This document shows, one piece after another, positions 48,672 through 57,363 of a stretch of DNA of 64,000 nucleotides. The notes under the pieces were generated by a model, which worked only from the letters and a program-made list of their open reading frames with translations, did not search any database and had not been told where the DNA came from. Source of the DNA: Woeseiaceae bacterium. Its GTDB lineage: Bacteria; Pseudomonadota; Gammaproteobacteria; Steroidobacterales; Woeseiaceae. The translations under genes and the position numbers were made by a program. Position 1 is the first letter of the stretch. Each line of letters begins with the position of its first letter. The stretch spans positions 1 to 64,000 of the forward strand of contig JASJBG010000003.1 in assembly GCA_030066625.1 (NCBI GenBank), written 5' to 3'.

Positions 48672-49496
48672 TTATTCCACCGCATGCGCGTTGCGGGTCT
48701 CTATCTCGAAGCGCCCGCCCGAGACGAGGATGTGCAGCTTGACACCGATCAGGCTGACGGGCTCCCCGCGGCGCGCCCGATCCATCGAACTGTAACTCAG
48801 ATCGGTCGGGTCGATCACGGTAATTCCGCCGCTGCCGACGACTTCCAGGTCGTCGCCGGGCCGGATGAATGCCGCCGTATCCTCATCGAGCCCCAGGCCG
48901 ACCGCGAACGGGTTATAGGCCAGCGCCGTGAGCAGGCGCCCGAGCCGGTCGCGCTGGCGAAAGTGCTGGTCGATGATGAACTTGTTGGTCAGCCCGAGAC
49001 CCGGTGCCATCGTGACCATGTCAGGCATGGGCGTGCTGCCTTCCGAGCCGCCCGCAATCATGTGCTCGGGCATGAATGCCGCGCCCGCCGAGGTGCCGGC
49101 AACGTGCATACCGACGGCATTGCGGCGCCGGATGCGCTGCGCGACTTCGGTGCCGCCAAGCGTCGTCGACAGCCGCAGCTGATTGCCGCCGGTCATGAAG
49201 ACACCGTCAGACTTGTCGATGTAGTCGAGGTACTCGCTGGTCTGGCAGTCCTCGCGCGTCTCGAACGGCAGCACCATCGCGTGCGGCACGCCGAGCCGGC
49301 GAAACAGCTTTTCGTAGTTACGCCCGGTGTCCTCGAGCTCGGATGCCGTCGGGATAATGCTGATCCGCGCACTCTTGCCGCCGCAAATCTCGACGAAGCG
49401 GTCGAGGATTTCCGGGTCGTGGAGTTTTTCTTCGGCGCCGCCGATGGGAATGATGTAGCCGCGCTGGCTTTCGTCAACGCTGTCTGCCGGACTCAT
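48672..49496 (-). CDS. cphB: Cyanophycinase
   Basis: GYIIPIGGAEEKLHDPEIL; GVFMTGGNQLRLSTTLGGT; VAGTSAGAAFMPEHMI. Confidence 0.96.
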   Translation of the reverse strand: MSPADSVDESQRGYIIPIGGAEEKLHDPEILDRFVEICGGKSARISIIPTASELEDTGRNYEKLFRRLGVPHAMVLPFETREDCQTSEYLDYIDKSDGVFMTGGNQLRLSTTLGGTEVAQRIRRRNAVGMHVAGTSAGAAFMPEHMIAGGSEGSTPMPDMVTMAPGLGLTNKFIIDQHFRQRDRLGRLLTALAYNPFAVGLGLDEDTAAFIRPGDDLEVVGSGGITVIDPTDLSYSSMDRARRGEPVSLIGVKLHILVSGGRFEIETRNAHAVE

Positions 49497-50668
49497 TAAC
49501 TCTTATCTTCCTGTTCGAATTGTCCAAATACCAGCTGCTCGCCGTCCTTCACCTGCCATCGTCCGCCGAGCATGACATCGGCGATGGCGTTGTCCTCGCC
49601 GAGTACGACGAAGTCTGCGGCCCCGCCGATAATGACGCGACCGCGATCGTGAAAACGCAGCAGCCGCGCCGGGTTCTCGGTGAAGGCAGGCAGCACGCGT
49701 TCCAGCGGTGCGCCGGCATCGAGCAGATCTTTCAGCGTGTCGGCGAGGCAGCGCGGCGCGCCGATGTCCATCGACAGCATTTCGCCCTGTGCATTGAACA
49801 CAGGCAGGCAACCGCCGCCGTCGGAGCTTATGGAAACGTTCGTCGCCGGGGCGCCGGCATCGAGATAGCGAATCAGCGCGACGTCCGCCGCCCACGCGTC
49901 TTCGCCCTCCTCGACCGGAAACGCTGTAATGTCGACGACCGATCCCCGTTTCGCGACATCGACCGCTTCCTCGAACAGCGCCTTCTTGCGGTTGACGTGC
50001 GTCGGGTTGAAGACGCGCGCCGGCAGCTCCGTGTCCGCCAGCGCCGCGCGCAGCATCTCGAGACCGCGCTCGCCGTCGCCGAGATGCAGGTGCAGGATCC
50101 CGGCCTTGCCGGTGATCAGTCCCGCAACGTGCGCGTCGCTGGCGATGCGCAAAAGCTCGTCCTGCGTCGGCTGGCTGGAGCGATGATCGCTGATGGCGAG
50201 CTCCCCGACACCGATGATCGGCTCGACGAACACGATGTCGTCACGAACGCTGCCGGTCAGCGTGACCGGCGGCACGTGATAGCCGCCGGTGTGGCAGTAG
50301 GCGTGCAGACCCTGTTCGCGAAGTGCGTACGCCTGCGCGACGATCGACCGGGTGTCGCGAGTCGTGTCATCGGTACCGAGCACGCCGACAACGGTGGTGA
50401 CGCCGGCGCTCGTGAACCTCGACAGGGGCACGGGTGGCACCCGGCTCGCGAACCCTGATTCGCCGCCGCCGCCCGTGATGTGCGCGTGGCCATCGATGAA
50501 CCCCGGCACGAGCCGGCGGCCGTCGAGGTCGGTGACCTTCAGACCCGGCACCGACACGTCGTCGGGATCGTTGACGATCGCGAGCAGACGGCCGCCGCCG
50601 ATCAGCAGGTGGCGAACGCCCAGGTCCTGCGGATCGAAGACGTGTGCGTTGGCGAGGAGTTGCAGCAT
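49496..50668 (-). CDS. iadA: Isoaspartyl (beta-aspartyl) dipeptidase
   Basis: LVPGFIDGHAHITGGGGESGFASRVPPVPLSRFTSAGVTTVVGVLGTD; GKAGILHLHLGDGERGL; SDGGGCLP. Confidence 0.95.
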   Translation of the reverse strand: MLQLLANAHVFDPQDLGVRHLLIGGGRLLAIVNDPDDVSVPGLKVTDLDGRRLVPGFIDGHAHITGGGGESGFASRVPPVPLSRFTSAGVTTVVGVLGTDDTTRDTRSIVAQAYALREQGLHAYCHTGGYHVPPVTLTGSVRDDIVFVEPIIGVGELAISDHRSSQPTQDELLRIASDAHVAGLITGKAGILHLHLGDGERGLEMLRAALADTELPARVFNPTHVNRKKALFEEAVDVAKRGSVVDITAFPVEEGEDAWAADVALIRYLDAGAPATNVSISSDGGGCLPVFNAQGEMLSMDIGAPRCLADTLKDLLDAGAPLERVLPAFTENPARLLRFHDRGRVIIGGAADFVVLGEDNAIADVMLGGRWQVKDGEQLVFGQFEQEDKS

Positions 50669-50736
50669 GAATCGGGACGCAAAAAAAGGCGGCTATTGTA
50701 CACTGCCCGGCTAGCACGAACATGTGAGAAACCCGT

Positions 50737-51549
50737 ATGAGCAAGGACCTGCCGCTCGGTCGCGAGACCGACTATCCCGACCAATACGCGCCGGAGCTCT
50801 TGTTCCCGATCGCGCGCGATGACAGCCGCGTGTGGGCCGAGCGCGGCAAGTGGCCGCCGTTCTCGGGAGTCGACATCTGGAACGCGTGGGAGCTGACCTG
50901 GCTCGATAGACGCGGCAAGCCGCGGGTGGCGAGCGCCGAGATTCGCGTGCCCGCGGAGAGCCCCAATATTGTCGAGTCGAAGTCCCTGAAGCTGTACCTG
51001 AATTCCTTTTCGATGAGCCACTTCGCGTCCAGCCACGAGGTCGGCGAACGGATACGCGCCGACCTTGGTAAAGCAGCCGGCGCTGCCGTCGAAGTCTCAC
51101 TAATGAGCCCCGCCCAAACCGAAGGCGGCACGACCGCGGTCCTGCCGGGACACTGCATCGACGATCTGAATATCGACTGTGACAGCTACGAGGCGCATCC
51201 GGACTACCTGCAGTCTGGCGACGACATCGTCGAGGAGACCCTGCACACCCACCTGCTGCGCAGCCTGTGTCCCGTCACCGCGCAGCCCGACACGGGCAGC
51301 CTGCTGATTCGCTACCGCGGGCCCGCTATCGACCACGAGGGTCTGCTTCGCTACGTCGTCTCGTTCCGCCGTCACAGCGACTTCCACGAAGCCTGCGTCG
51401 AACGGATCTTCATCGATCTCAAGTATCGCTGCGTCACCGAATCGCTGACCGTCTATGCGCGTTACCAGCGACGAGGGGGTATCGACATCAACCCGTATCG
51501 GAGCGACACGGCGGACGATGTCCAGAACCTGAGGCTCTGGCGCCAGTAA
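50737..51549 (+). CDS. queF: NADPH-dependent 7-cyano-7-deazaguanine reductase
   Basis: DIWNAWELTWLDRRGKPRVA; ESKSLKLYLNSFSMSHF; LRSLCPVTAQPDTGSLLIRYRGPAID; SFRRHSDFHEACVERIFIDL. Confidence 0.96.
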   Translation: MSKDLPLGRETDYPDQYAPELLFPIARDDSRVWAERGKWPPFSGVDIWNAWELTWLDRRGKPRVASAEIRVPAESPNIVESKSLKLYLNSFSMSHFASSHEVGERIRADLGKAAGAAVEVSLMSPAQTEGGTTAVLPGHCIDDLNIDCDSYEAHPDYLQSGDDIVEETLHTHLLRSLCPVTAQPDTGSLLIRYRGPAIDHEGLLRYVVSFRRHSDFHEACVERIFIDLKYRCVTESLTVYARYQRRGGIDINPYRSDTADDVQNLRLWRQ

Positions 51550-51555
51550 GTCTCG

Positions 51556-52377
51556 TTAATCCGTATCGCCGATGTCGGCGTCGTCCAGCCGGTGACCCCA
51601 GCCTTTTTTTGCTTCGAGGTAGCCGCGGTTCGCGTCGCCGACGCCGTGCACGTGCTTGACGCGCGTGACATTGGTGACGCCGTGTTCGGCCAGGTCGTCG
51701 ATTTTTTTCGGGTTATTGGTCATGAGCCGAATTGGCTTGTCGCCGACGAAGTGCTGCAGGAGCGCCGCTGCATCCGAGAAATCGCGGCTGTCGTCCGGCA
51801 AACCGAGCGAGCGGTTCGCCTGGTACGTGTCCTCACCCGAATCCTGTAGCAGGTAGGTCGCGGCTTTCGCCCACAGCCCGATGCCGCGGCCTTCGTGGCC
51901 GGACATGTACACGAGCACCCCACCCTGTTCGTCGTCGTCGATGCGCTCGAGCGCCGTCCTTAGCTGCGGTCCGCATTCGCAGCGTTCGGAGCCGAATACG
52001 TCGCCGGTCAGGCAGCTCGAGTGCACGCGCACCAGTGGCTCGCGCCAGCCCTCGGGATCGCCGATCAGAAGCACGCTGTTGACCGCCATTGCTGAGGCGA
52101 GCGATGCGAACGACTGCTGGGCCTTCTGCGCGCGCAGTTCGTCGGCGAGTTCCTGGACCCGCGCGAGTTCGGTGTTGCGTACGCACGCGAACCACTGCAC
52201 CTCGATTCGCCGCGCGCCGATATCGAGCGGCAGCGGAATCGGCCCGAGGATGCTGATGGTCTTGCCCGTGCCGGTTGGCGCGTCCTTTGGCAGGCGCCGT
52301 CCCTGCTCGTCGATGCGAAACAGCGTTCCCGCCTCGAGCAGGCGTTCGCGAACCGTGGGGTCGATGTAGCTGAACAT
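51556..52377 (-). CDS. ribA: GTP cyclohydrolase II
   Basis: VRVHSSCLTGDVFGSERCECGPQL; VYMSGHEGRGIGLWAK; IRLMTNNPKKIDDL. Confidence 0.95.
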   Translation of the reverse strand: MFSYIDPTVRERLLEAGTLFRIDEQGRRLPKDAPTGTGKTISILGPIPLPLDIGARRIEVQWFACVRNTELARVQELADELRAQKAQQSFASLASAMAVNSVLLIGDPEGWREPLVRVHSSCLTGDVFGSERCECGPQLRTALERIDDDEQGGVLVYMSGHEGRGIGLWAKAATYLLQDSGEDTYQANRSLGLPDDSRDFSDAAALLQHFVGDKPIRLMTNNPKKIDDLAEHGVTNVTRVKHVHGVGDANRGYLEAKKGWGHRLDDADIGDTD

Positions 52378-52410
52378 GGCGCGGATTATGCCGTAATCCA
52401 CGAAAATCGC

Positions 52411-52453
52411 TTGCTGACCGAAAAGTCAGCAAGTAATATTGCTGACCAGTCAG
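52411..52453. promoter_or_regulatory. Two inverted-repeat operators in ribA/tetR divergent region
   Basis: TTGCTGAC-CGAAAA-GTCAGCAA (52411-52432) and CTGAC-CA-GTCAG (52442-52453), 17 nt before tetR start. Confidence 0.75.
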
Positions 52454-52469
52454 TCATTAAGGATCCGGC

Positions 52470-53078
52470 ATGGCCGAACCGCGCTACCAGCGCCGCAAGG
52501 AAGACCGTCCTCGAGAGATCGCCGAGGCCGCGTTCGAGGTGTTCGCCGAGAAGGGCTACCAGGCGGCGCGCATCGACGAAGTGGCGCAGCGCGCGGGCGT
52601 CAGCAAAGGGCTGACCTACCTGTACTTCAAGACCAAGGAAGAGCTGTTCAAAGCCGTCATTCGCGGTGTCGTCATCCGCCGGGTCGACCGGCTGCTGGAT
52701 GCAGTCGAGTCCACCGAGCTTTCCTCGGAGGAGTTCCTGCGCGGGCCGATGCTCGAGTTCATGAAGGGCATCCCGGGCTCCCGCGTTTCCGTGGTAATCC
52801 GCCTGCTCATGGCGGAGGGCCACCGCCATCCCGACCTCGTCGAGTACTACTACGACAACGTCGTTGCCAAGGGCATTCGCACGATCTCCCATTTCGTCGA
52901 ACGCGGCGTCGAACGCGGCGAGTTCCGGAAGACGGCGGTCAACGACTTCCCGCAGCTGTTTATCGCGCCAATGATGCTCTCGGCGATCTGGAAGATGCTG
53001 TTCGAGACGCGGTCACTGGATACCGACAGGCTCATGGAGACCCAGGTCGACATGATCCTCGCCCACATCAAGGCCTGA
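52470..53078 (+). CDS. TetR/AcrR family regulator
   Basis: IAEAAFEVFAEKGYQAARIDEVAQRAGVSKGLTYLYFKTKEELF. Confidence 0.95.
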   Translation: MAEPRYQRRKEDRPREIAEAAFEVFAEKGYQAARIDEVAQRAGVSKGLTYLYFKTKEELFKAVIRGVVIRRVDRLLDAVESTELSSEEFLRGPMLEFMKGIPGSRVSVVIRLLMAEGHRHPDLVEYYYDNVVAKGIRTISHFVERGVERGEFRKTAVNDFPQLFIAPMMLSAIWKMLFETRSLDTDRLMETQVDMILAHIKA

Positions 53079-53092
53079 AAGGAAGCCATCCC

Positions 53093-54058
53093 ATGCAAGC
53101 GAATCGTTCAGTGCTCCTTGCCGCCCTCGCCTTCACGATTGCGGGCTGTAACGGCGGCGAAGACCCCGGTCGCGTCGTGGGCGAACTTGCGTCCGACCGG
53201 ATCGAACTCACGGCTGAGGTCGCCGAACCGATCACGGAAATCGCCGTCGACGAGGGCGTCGAGGTCAGTGCCGGCACCCCGCTCGTCTACCAGGACGCAG
53301 AACGTGCGCGAGCGCGCCTGTCGGAGGCCGAGGCTGCGCTCGCGCAGGCGACGGCACGTCTCGACGAGCTCGTGCGCGGACCGCGGCGCGAACAAATCGA
53401 CGCGGCGCGCGCGAATCTGGACGGCGCCGAACGCGATCTGGTGTTTCGCCAGGCCGAATTCGAGCGTGCTCGCGAGGTGCATGCGCGCGAGCTGGCATCG
53501 CCGGAGTCGCTGGACCGGGCTCGCGCGCTGCTCGACAGCGCAGAGGCCAACGTCGACCTGCGCCATGCGCAGCTCCAGGAGATGCTTGCGGGGACAACCG
53601 TCGAGGAACTCGCGCAGGCGGAGAACGCGGTCCGACAGGCCGCCGCGCGCCGTGACAGCACGCTGGTCGACGTGGACCGGCATACGATCCGCGCGCCGAC
53701 CGATGGCATCACCGACGTGCGCCTGTTCGAGCTCGGTGAACGGCCCAATCCCGGCCAGCCCATCATGGTCATGCTTGGTGGCAGGCAGCCGTTCGCACGA
53801 GTGTATGTGCCGGAGAGCATGCGGGTCCGCGTGAGCACGGGCCTGGCGGCTCGTGTCTACGTCGACGGCCTCGACGAAGCCATCGACGGCCGCGTGCGCT
53901 GGGTCGCGGCCGAGGCCGCATTCACCCCCTACTTCGCACTGACCGAGCGCGACCGCAGCCGGCTGAGCTTCGTCGCCAAGGTCGACCTCGTCGGCGTCGA
54001 GGAGCGTCTTCCCGACGGCGTACCCGTCGAGGTCGAATTCCTGTTCGGAAGCCAGTAA
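53093..54058 (+). CDS. HlyD family periplasmic adaptor (probable lipoprotein)
   Basis: AALAFTIAGCNGG lipobox-like; lipoyl and long alpha-hairpin; HTIRAPTDGITDVRLFELGERPNPGQPIMVM. Confidence 0.9.
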   Translation: MQANRSVLLAALAFTIAGCNGGEDPGRVVGELASDRIELTAEVAEPITEIAVDEGVEVSAGTPLVYQDAERARARLSEAEAALAQATARLDELVRGPRREQIDAARANLDGAERDLVFRQAEFERAREVHARELASPESLDRARALLDSAEANVDLRHAQLQEMLAGTTVEELAQAENAVRQAAARRDSTLVDVDRHTIRAPTDGITDVRLFELGERPNPGQPIMVMLGGRQPFARVYVPESMRVRVSTGLAARVYVDGLDEAIDGRVRWVAAEAAFTPYFALTERDRSRLSFVAKVDLVGVEERLPDGVPVEVEFLFGSQ

Positions 54059-55005
54059 TGGAGACTGCCGGCAACTATGCGATCCAGGCGCGCGGACTGA
54101 CGAAGCAGTTCGGCAGCCTGCGCGCGGTCTCGAGTCTCGACCTCGACGTGCCGCGCGGCCAGATCTACGGCTTCCTCGGCCCGAACGGTTCGGGCAAGTC
54201 GACCACGATTCGCATGCTCTGCGGCCTGCTCGTGCCGACCGAAGGCACCGCCGAGGTGCTCGGTACGACCGTGCCCGGCGACTCGCACTCCCTGAAGGCG
54301 AAGATCGGTTACATGACACAGAAGTTCTCCCTGTTCAGCGACATGACGGTACTCGAAAACCTGCAGTTCATCGCCGAGATCTACTCGTATCCGTCCGCTG
54401 AGCGCAAAACCCGTATCGCCAATTTGCTCGACCGCTACGACCTCAACGACCAGGCAAAACAGCTCGCCGGGACAATGTCGGGCGGCCAGAAGCAGCGCCT
54501 CGCCCTCGCCTGCTCGGTGCTGCACCACCCGGAGCTCCTGCTGCTTGATGAGCCGACCAGCGCGGTCGACCCCCAGAGCCGCCGCGACTTCTGGGCCAAC
54601 CTGTTCCGGCTCGCCGAGGGCGGCACGACGATCATGGTCTCGACGCACTACATGGACGAGGCCGAGCGCTGTCATCGCCTCGCGATTCTCGATCGCGGCG
54701 TCAAGGTAGCGGACGGAACGCCGCAGCGGCTGCAGGCCAGTACGGGCATGCACGTCGTCGAGGTCACGGCCAGCGATCCTTATGCCGCCCAGGCGGCGCT
54801 CGACGGCGTGGACGCGATTGCCAGCGTCACCCAGCTCGGCGTGCGGCTGCGCGTGCTCATCCCGGACGACGTCGACAACCCTGTCGGGCTGGTCAAGCGC
54901 GCACTCGATGCCGCCGGTGTCAGCGCCGAAGCCGGTGCGAGCGAGGCGTCACTGGAGGACGTTTTCGTGGCCGTCACGATGCAGAACCCGGACCACGTCG
55001 CATGA
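54058..55005 (+). CDS. ABC transporter ATP-binding protein
   Basis: GFLGPNGSGKSTTIRMLCGLL; TMSGGQKQRLALACSVLHHPELLLLDEPTSAVD. Confidence 0.96.
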   Translation: METAGNYAIQARGLTKQFGSLRAVSSLDLDVPRGQIYGFLGPNGSGKSTTIRMLCGLLVPTEGTAEVLGTTVPGDSHSLKAKIGYMTQKFSLFSDMTVLENLQFIAEIYSYPSAERKTRIANLLDRYDLNDQAKQLAGTMSGGQKQRLALACSVLHHPELLLLDEPTSAVDPQSRRDFWANLFRLAEGGTTIMVSTHYMDEAERCHRLAILDRGVKVADGTPQRLQASTGMHVVEVTASDPYAAQAALDGVDAIASVTQLGVRLRVLIPDDVDNPVGLVKRALDAAGVSAEAGASEASLEDVFVAVTMQNPDHVA

Positions 55006-56102
55006 AGTCGCTTTCCCGGCTGTTGGCCATCGTCAAGAAAGAAGTCCGTCAGCTCAGGCGCGACCGGCTGACCTTCGGCATGGTCGTAGGATTGCCGATC
55101 ATCCAGATCCTGCTGTTCGGCTACGCGATCAACACCGACGTTCGCAACCTGAGAACCGCCATCGCCAACGAGGCCGACACACACCTGTCGCGCGAGTTCA
55201 TCGCCGACCTCGGCCAGACGCAGGTCGTCGACATCGTCGCCAGCGTGTCCCGCCCCGCAGAACTCGAGGCCTTGCTGCGGGAAGGCGCGATCTCGATTGG
55301 CGTGCACATACCACCGGACTTCGACCGGCGAACCGTCGACGCGTCACGCGCGGCCGTGCACCTGCTCGTCGACGGCAGCGATCCGACGATACTCGGCGTC
55401 GCCAACCAGCTGCGCTCGATGCCGCTGGGCTTCGACACGATGCGGGCCGCCGCAAACGACGTGGGCAACATCGAGGTCCGCGCCTACTACAACCCGGAGC
55501 GGCGCACGCCGGTGAACATCGTGCCAGGCCTGATGGGCGTCATCCTGACAATGACGATGATGCTGTTCACGGCCGTCGCTATCGTACGCGAGCGCGAACG
55601 CGGCAATCTCGAACTGCTGATCAACACGCCGGTGAGTTCCGCGGAGCTCATGATCGGCAAGGTGATCCCCTACATCGTCATCGGACTGCTGCAGCTTGCG
55701 CTGATCCTGGTCGTCGGCAGGCTGCTTTTCGACGTTCCCGTGCGCGGCAGTATCGTGGACCTCTATCTCGCCGCGGCGCTGTTCATTGCCGCCAACCTGT
55801 CGCTCGGCCTGTTCATCTCGACGGCGGTCAGTACGCAGTTCCAGGCCATGCAGATGACTGTGTTCATCCTGCTGCCGTCGATCCTGCTTTCCGGCTTCAT
55901 GTTTCCCTTCGACGGCATGCCGCGTTTCGCGCAGTATCTGGGCGAGATTCTGCCCAATACCCACTTTATCCGGCTCACGCGCGGCATCATGCTTCGTGAG
56001 GCGCCGCTCGGTGAATTATTGCCCGATGTGATCTATCTGGCCGGTTTCACGGTCGTGGCCATGACGGCTGCCGCGATGCGCTTTACCAAGCGCCTCGATT
56101 AG
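55002..56102 (+). CDS. ABC-2 type transporter permease
   Basis: LLAIVKKEVRQLRRDRLTFGMVVGLPIIQILLFGYAINTDVRNL; 5-6 TM C-terminal half. Confidence 0.94.
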   Translation: MKSLSRLLAIVKKEVRQLRRDRLTFGMVVGLPIIQILLFGYAINTDVRNLRTAIANEADTHLSREFIADLGQTQVVDIVASVSRPAELEALLREGAISIGVHIPPDFDRRTVDASRAAVHLLVDGSDPTILGVANQLRSMPLGFDTMRAAANDVGNIEVRAYYNPERRTPVNIVPGLMGVILTMTMMLFTAVAIVRERERGNLELLINTPVSSAELMIGKVIPYIVIGLLQLALILVVGRLLFDVPVRGSIVDLYLAAALFIAANLSLGLFISTAVSTQFQAMQMTVFILLPSILLSGFMFPFDGMPRFAQYLGEILPNTHFIRLTRGIMLREAPLGELLPDVIYLAGFTVVAMTAAAMRFTKRLD

Positions 56103-56172
56103 GCGCGGTCATCCGGCATGTCAGCGCCGCTTTGCTCGCAAATTGACAGGTTTTTTGTTCAAATCGACGCCG

Positions 56173-56784
56173 ATGACCAAGCCAGCCGATACGCCGACGG
56201 TGTTTATCGTCGACGACGACCCCGCAATCCGATTCGCCATGCAGGCGCTGATGGACTCTGTAAACCTCCCGCACGAAATATTCGGCTCGGGTGACGAGTT
56301 TCTCGAGCGTATCAGCGACGACCGGCCAGGCTGCCTCGTGCTCGACATTCGCATGCCCGGGCTCGGCGGCCTGGAGCTGCAGGAAGAACTGCTCAATCGC
56401 GGCAACACGCTGCCGGTGATTTTCATCACCGGCCACGGCGATGTGCCAATGGCCGTCGAGGCCATGCAGAAAGGCGCCGTCGACTTCATCCAGAAACCGT
56501 TCCGCGATCAGGACCTGCTGGACCGCATCGGCGAGGCGCTCAAAACCGATAGAGAGCGCCGCGAGGAACAGCACGCGCACGCCGAAGTTGCCGATCGCGT
56601 CGCCAAGCTGACCAACCGCGAGCGCGAGGTTTTTGACCTCGTCGTAACGGGCAAACCCAACAAAGTGATTGCCTACGAACTAGGCGTGAGCCAGCGAACG
56701 GTCGAGATCCACCGGGCGAGGGTCATGGAAAAGATGCAGGCCCGCTCGCTTGCCGACCTCGTCAAGATGCATATGACCGCTTAG
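56173..56784 (+). CDS. FixJ/LuxR-type response regulator
   Basis: VFIVDDDPAIRFAM; CLVLDIRMPGLGGLELQ; FIQKPFRDQDLL; LTNREREVFDLVVTGKPNKVIAYELGVSQRTVEIHRARVMEKM. Confidence 0.94.
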   Translation: MTKPADTPTVFIVDDDPAIRFAMQALMDSVNLPHEIFGSGDEFLERISDDRPGCLVLDIRMPGLGGLELQEELLNRGNTLPVIFITGHGDVPMAVEAMQKGAVDFIQKPFRDQDLLDRIGEALKTDRERREEQHAHAEVADRVAKLTNREREVFDLVVTGKPNKVIAYELGVSQRTVEIHRARVMEKMQARSLADLVKMHMTA

Positions 56785-57137
56785 GCGCCCTGGCGCTCGC
56801 GCCGCTGTTCATCGAGGCGCGCACAGTCAATGCACTCATCAGCATACGGATAGGCCTTCAGGCGGGCCTCGTCAATGGCACCGCCGCACTCCGTGCAGTA
56901 GCCGTAGTCACCGGAATCCATGCGTCGAAGTGCGGCCGATATCTTCGCAATCTCTTCTCGCGCTTCGTTGCCCAATGCGTCGACGACCTCGCTGTCTTCG
57001 AGCTCCTTGGCCATCTCTTTCGAGTCCGTGTTGTATCGCCGCCGCACATTCGCGGTAATGCGCTCCAGGCGCGACTCCAGTTCGCGCTTCTTTTCCTGCA
57101 TTTCGAGCTTCAGCGATTCGTAAAAATCGGCAGCCAT
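56781..57137 (-). CDS. TraR/DksA family zinc finger protein
   Basis: ALRRMDSGDYGYCTECGGAIDEARLKAYPYADECIDCARLDEQR. Confidence 0.92.
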   Translation of the reverse strand: MAADFYESLKLEMQEKKRELESRLERITANVRRRYNTDSKEMAKELEDSEVVDALGNEAREEIAKISAALRRMDSGDYGYCTECGGAIDEARLKAYPYADECIDCARLDEQRRERQGA

Positions 57138-57363
57138 TCCGGACTCCGTTTGATTTCTCCCGAACGACTGTAACCTCATACACTGACAAGGAAAAATCGG
57201 TAATACCACCTACGCTCGCGACGCATCGGGAACGGTACGTACAAACCGAGACATCCTAAGCAACTCGCCTTATGGAAAACTTTCAAGGCGAGTCCTATTT
57301 TGGAGCCATCCCGAAGACCCCCCTTATTCGTCCACTGCAACGCATCTAGAACAGGAATTACTA

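Noticed and set aside
46205-48742. Long plus-strand ORFs opposite cphA
   Set aside because: Shadow ORFs of a high-GC gene
50669-50736. preQ1 riboswitch before queF
   Set aside because: Only 68 nt shared with divergent iadA; no preQ1 aptamer-like motif recognised
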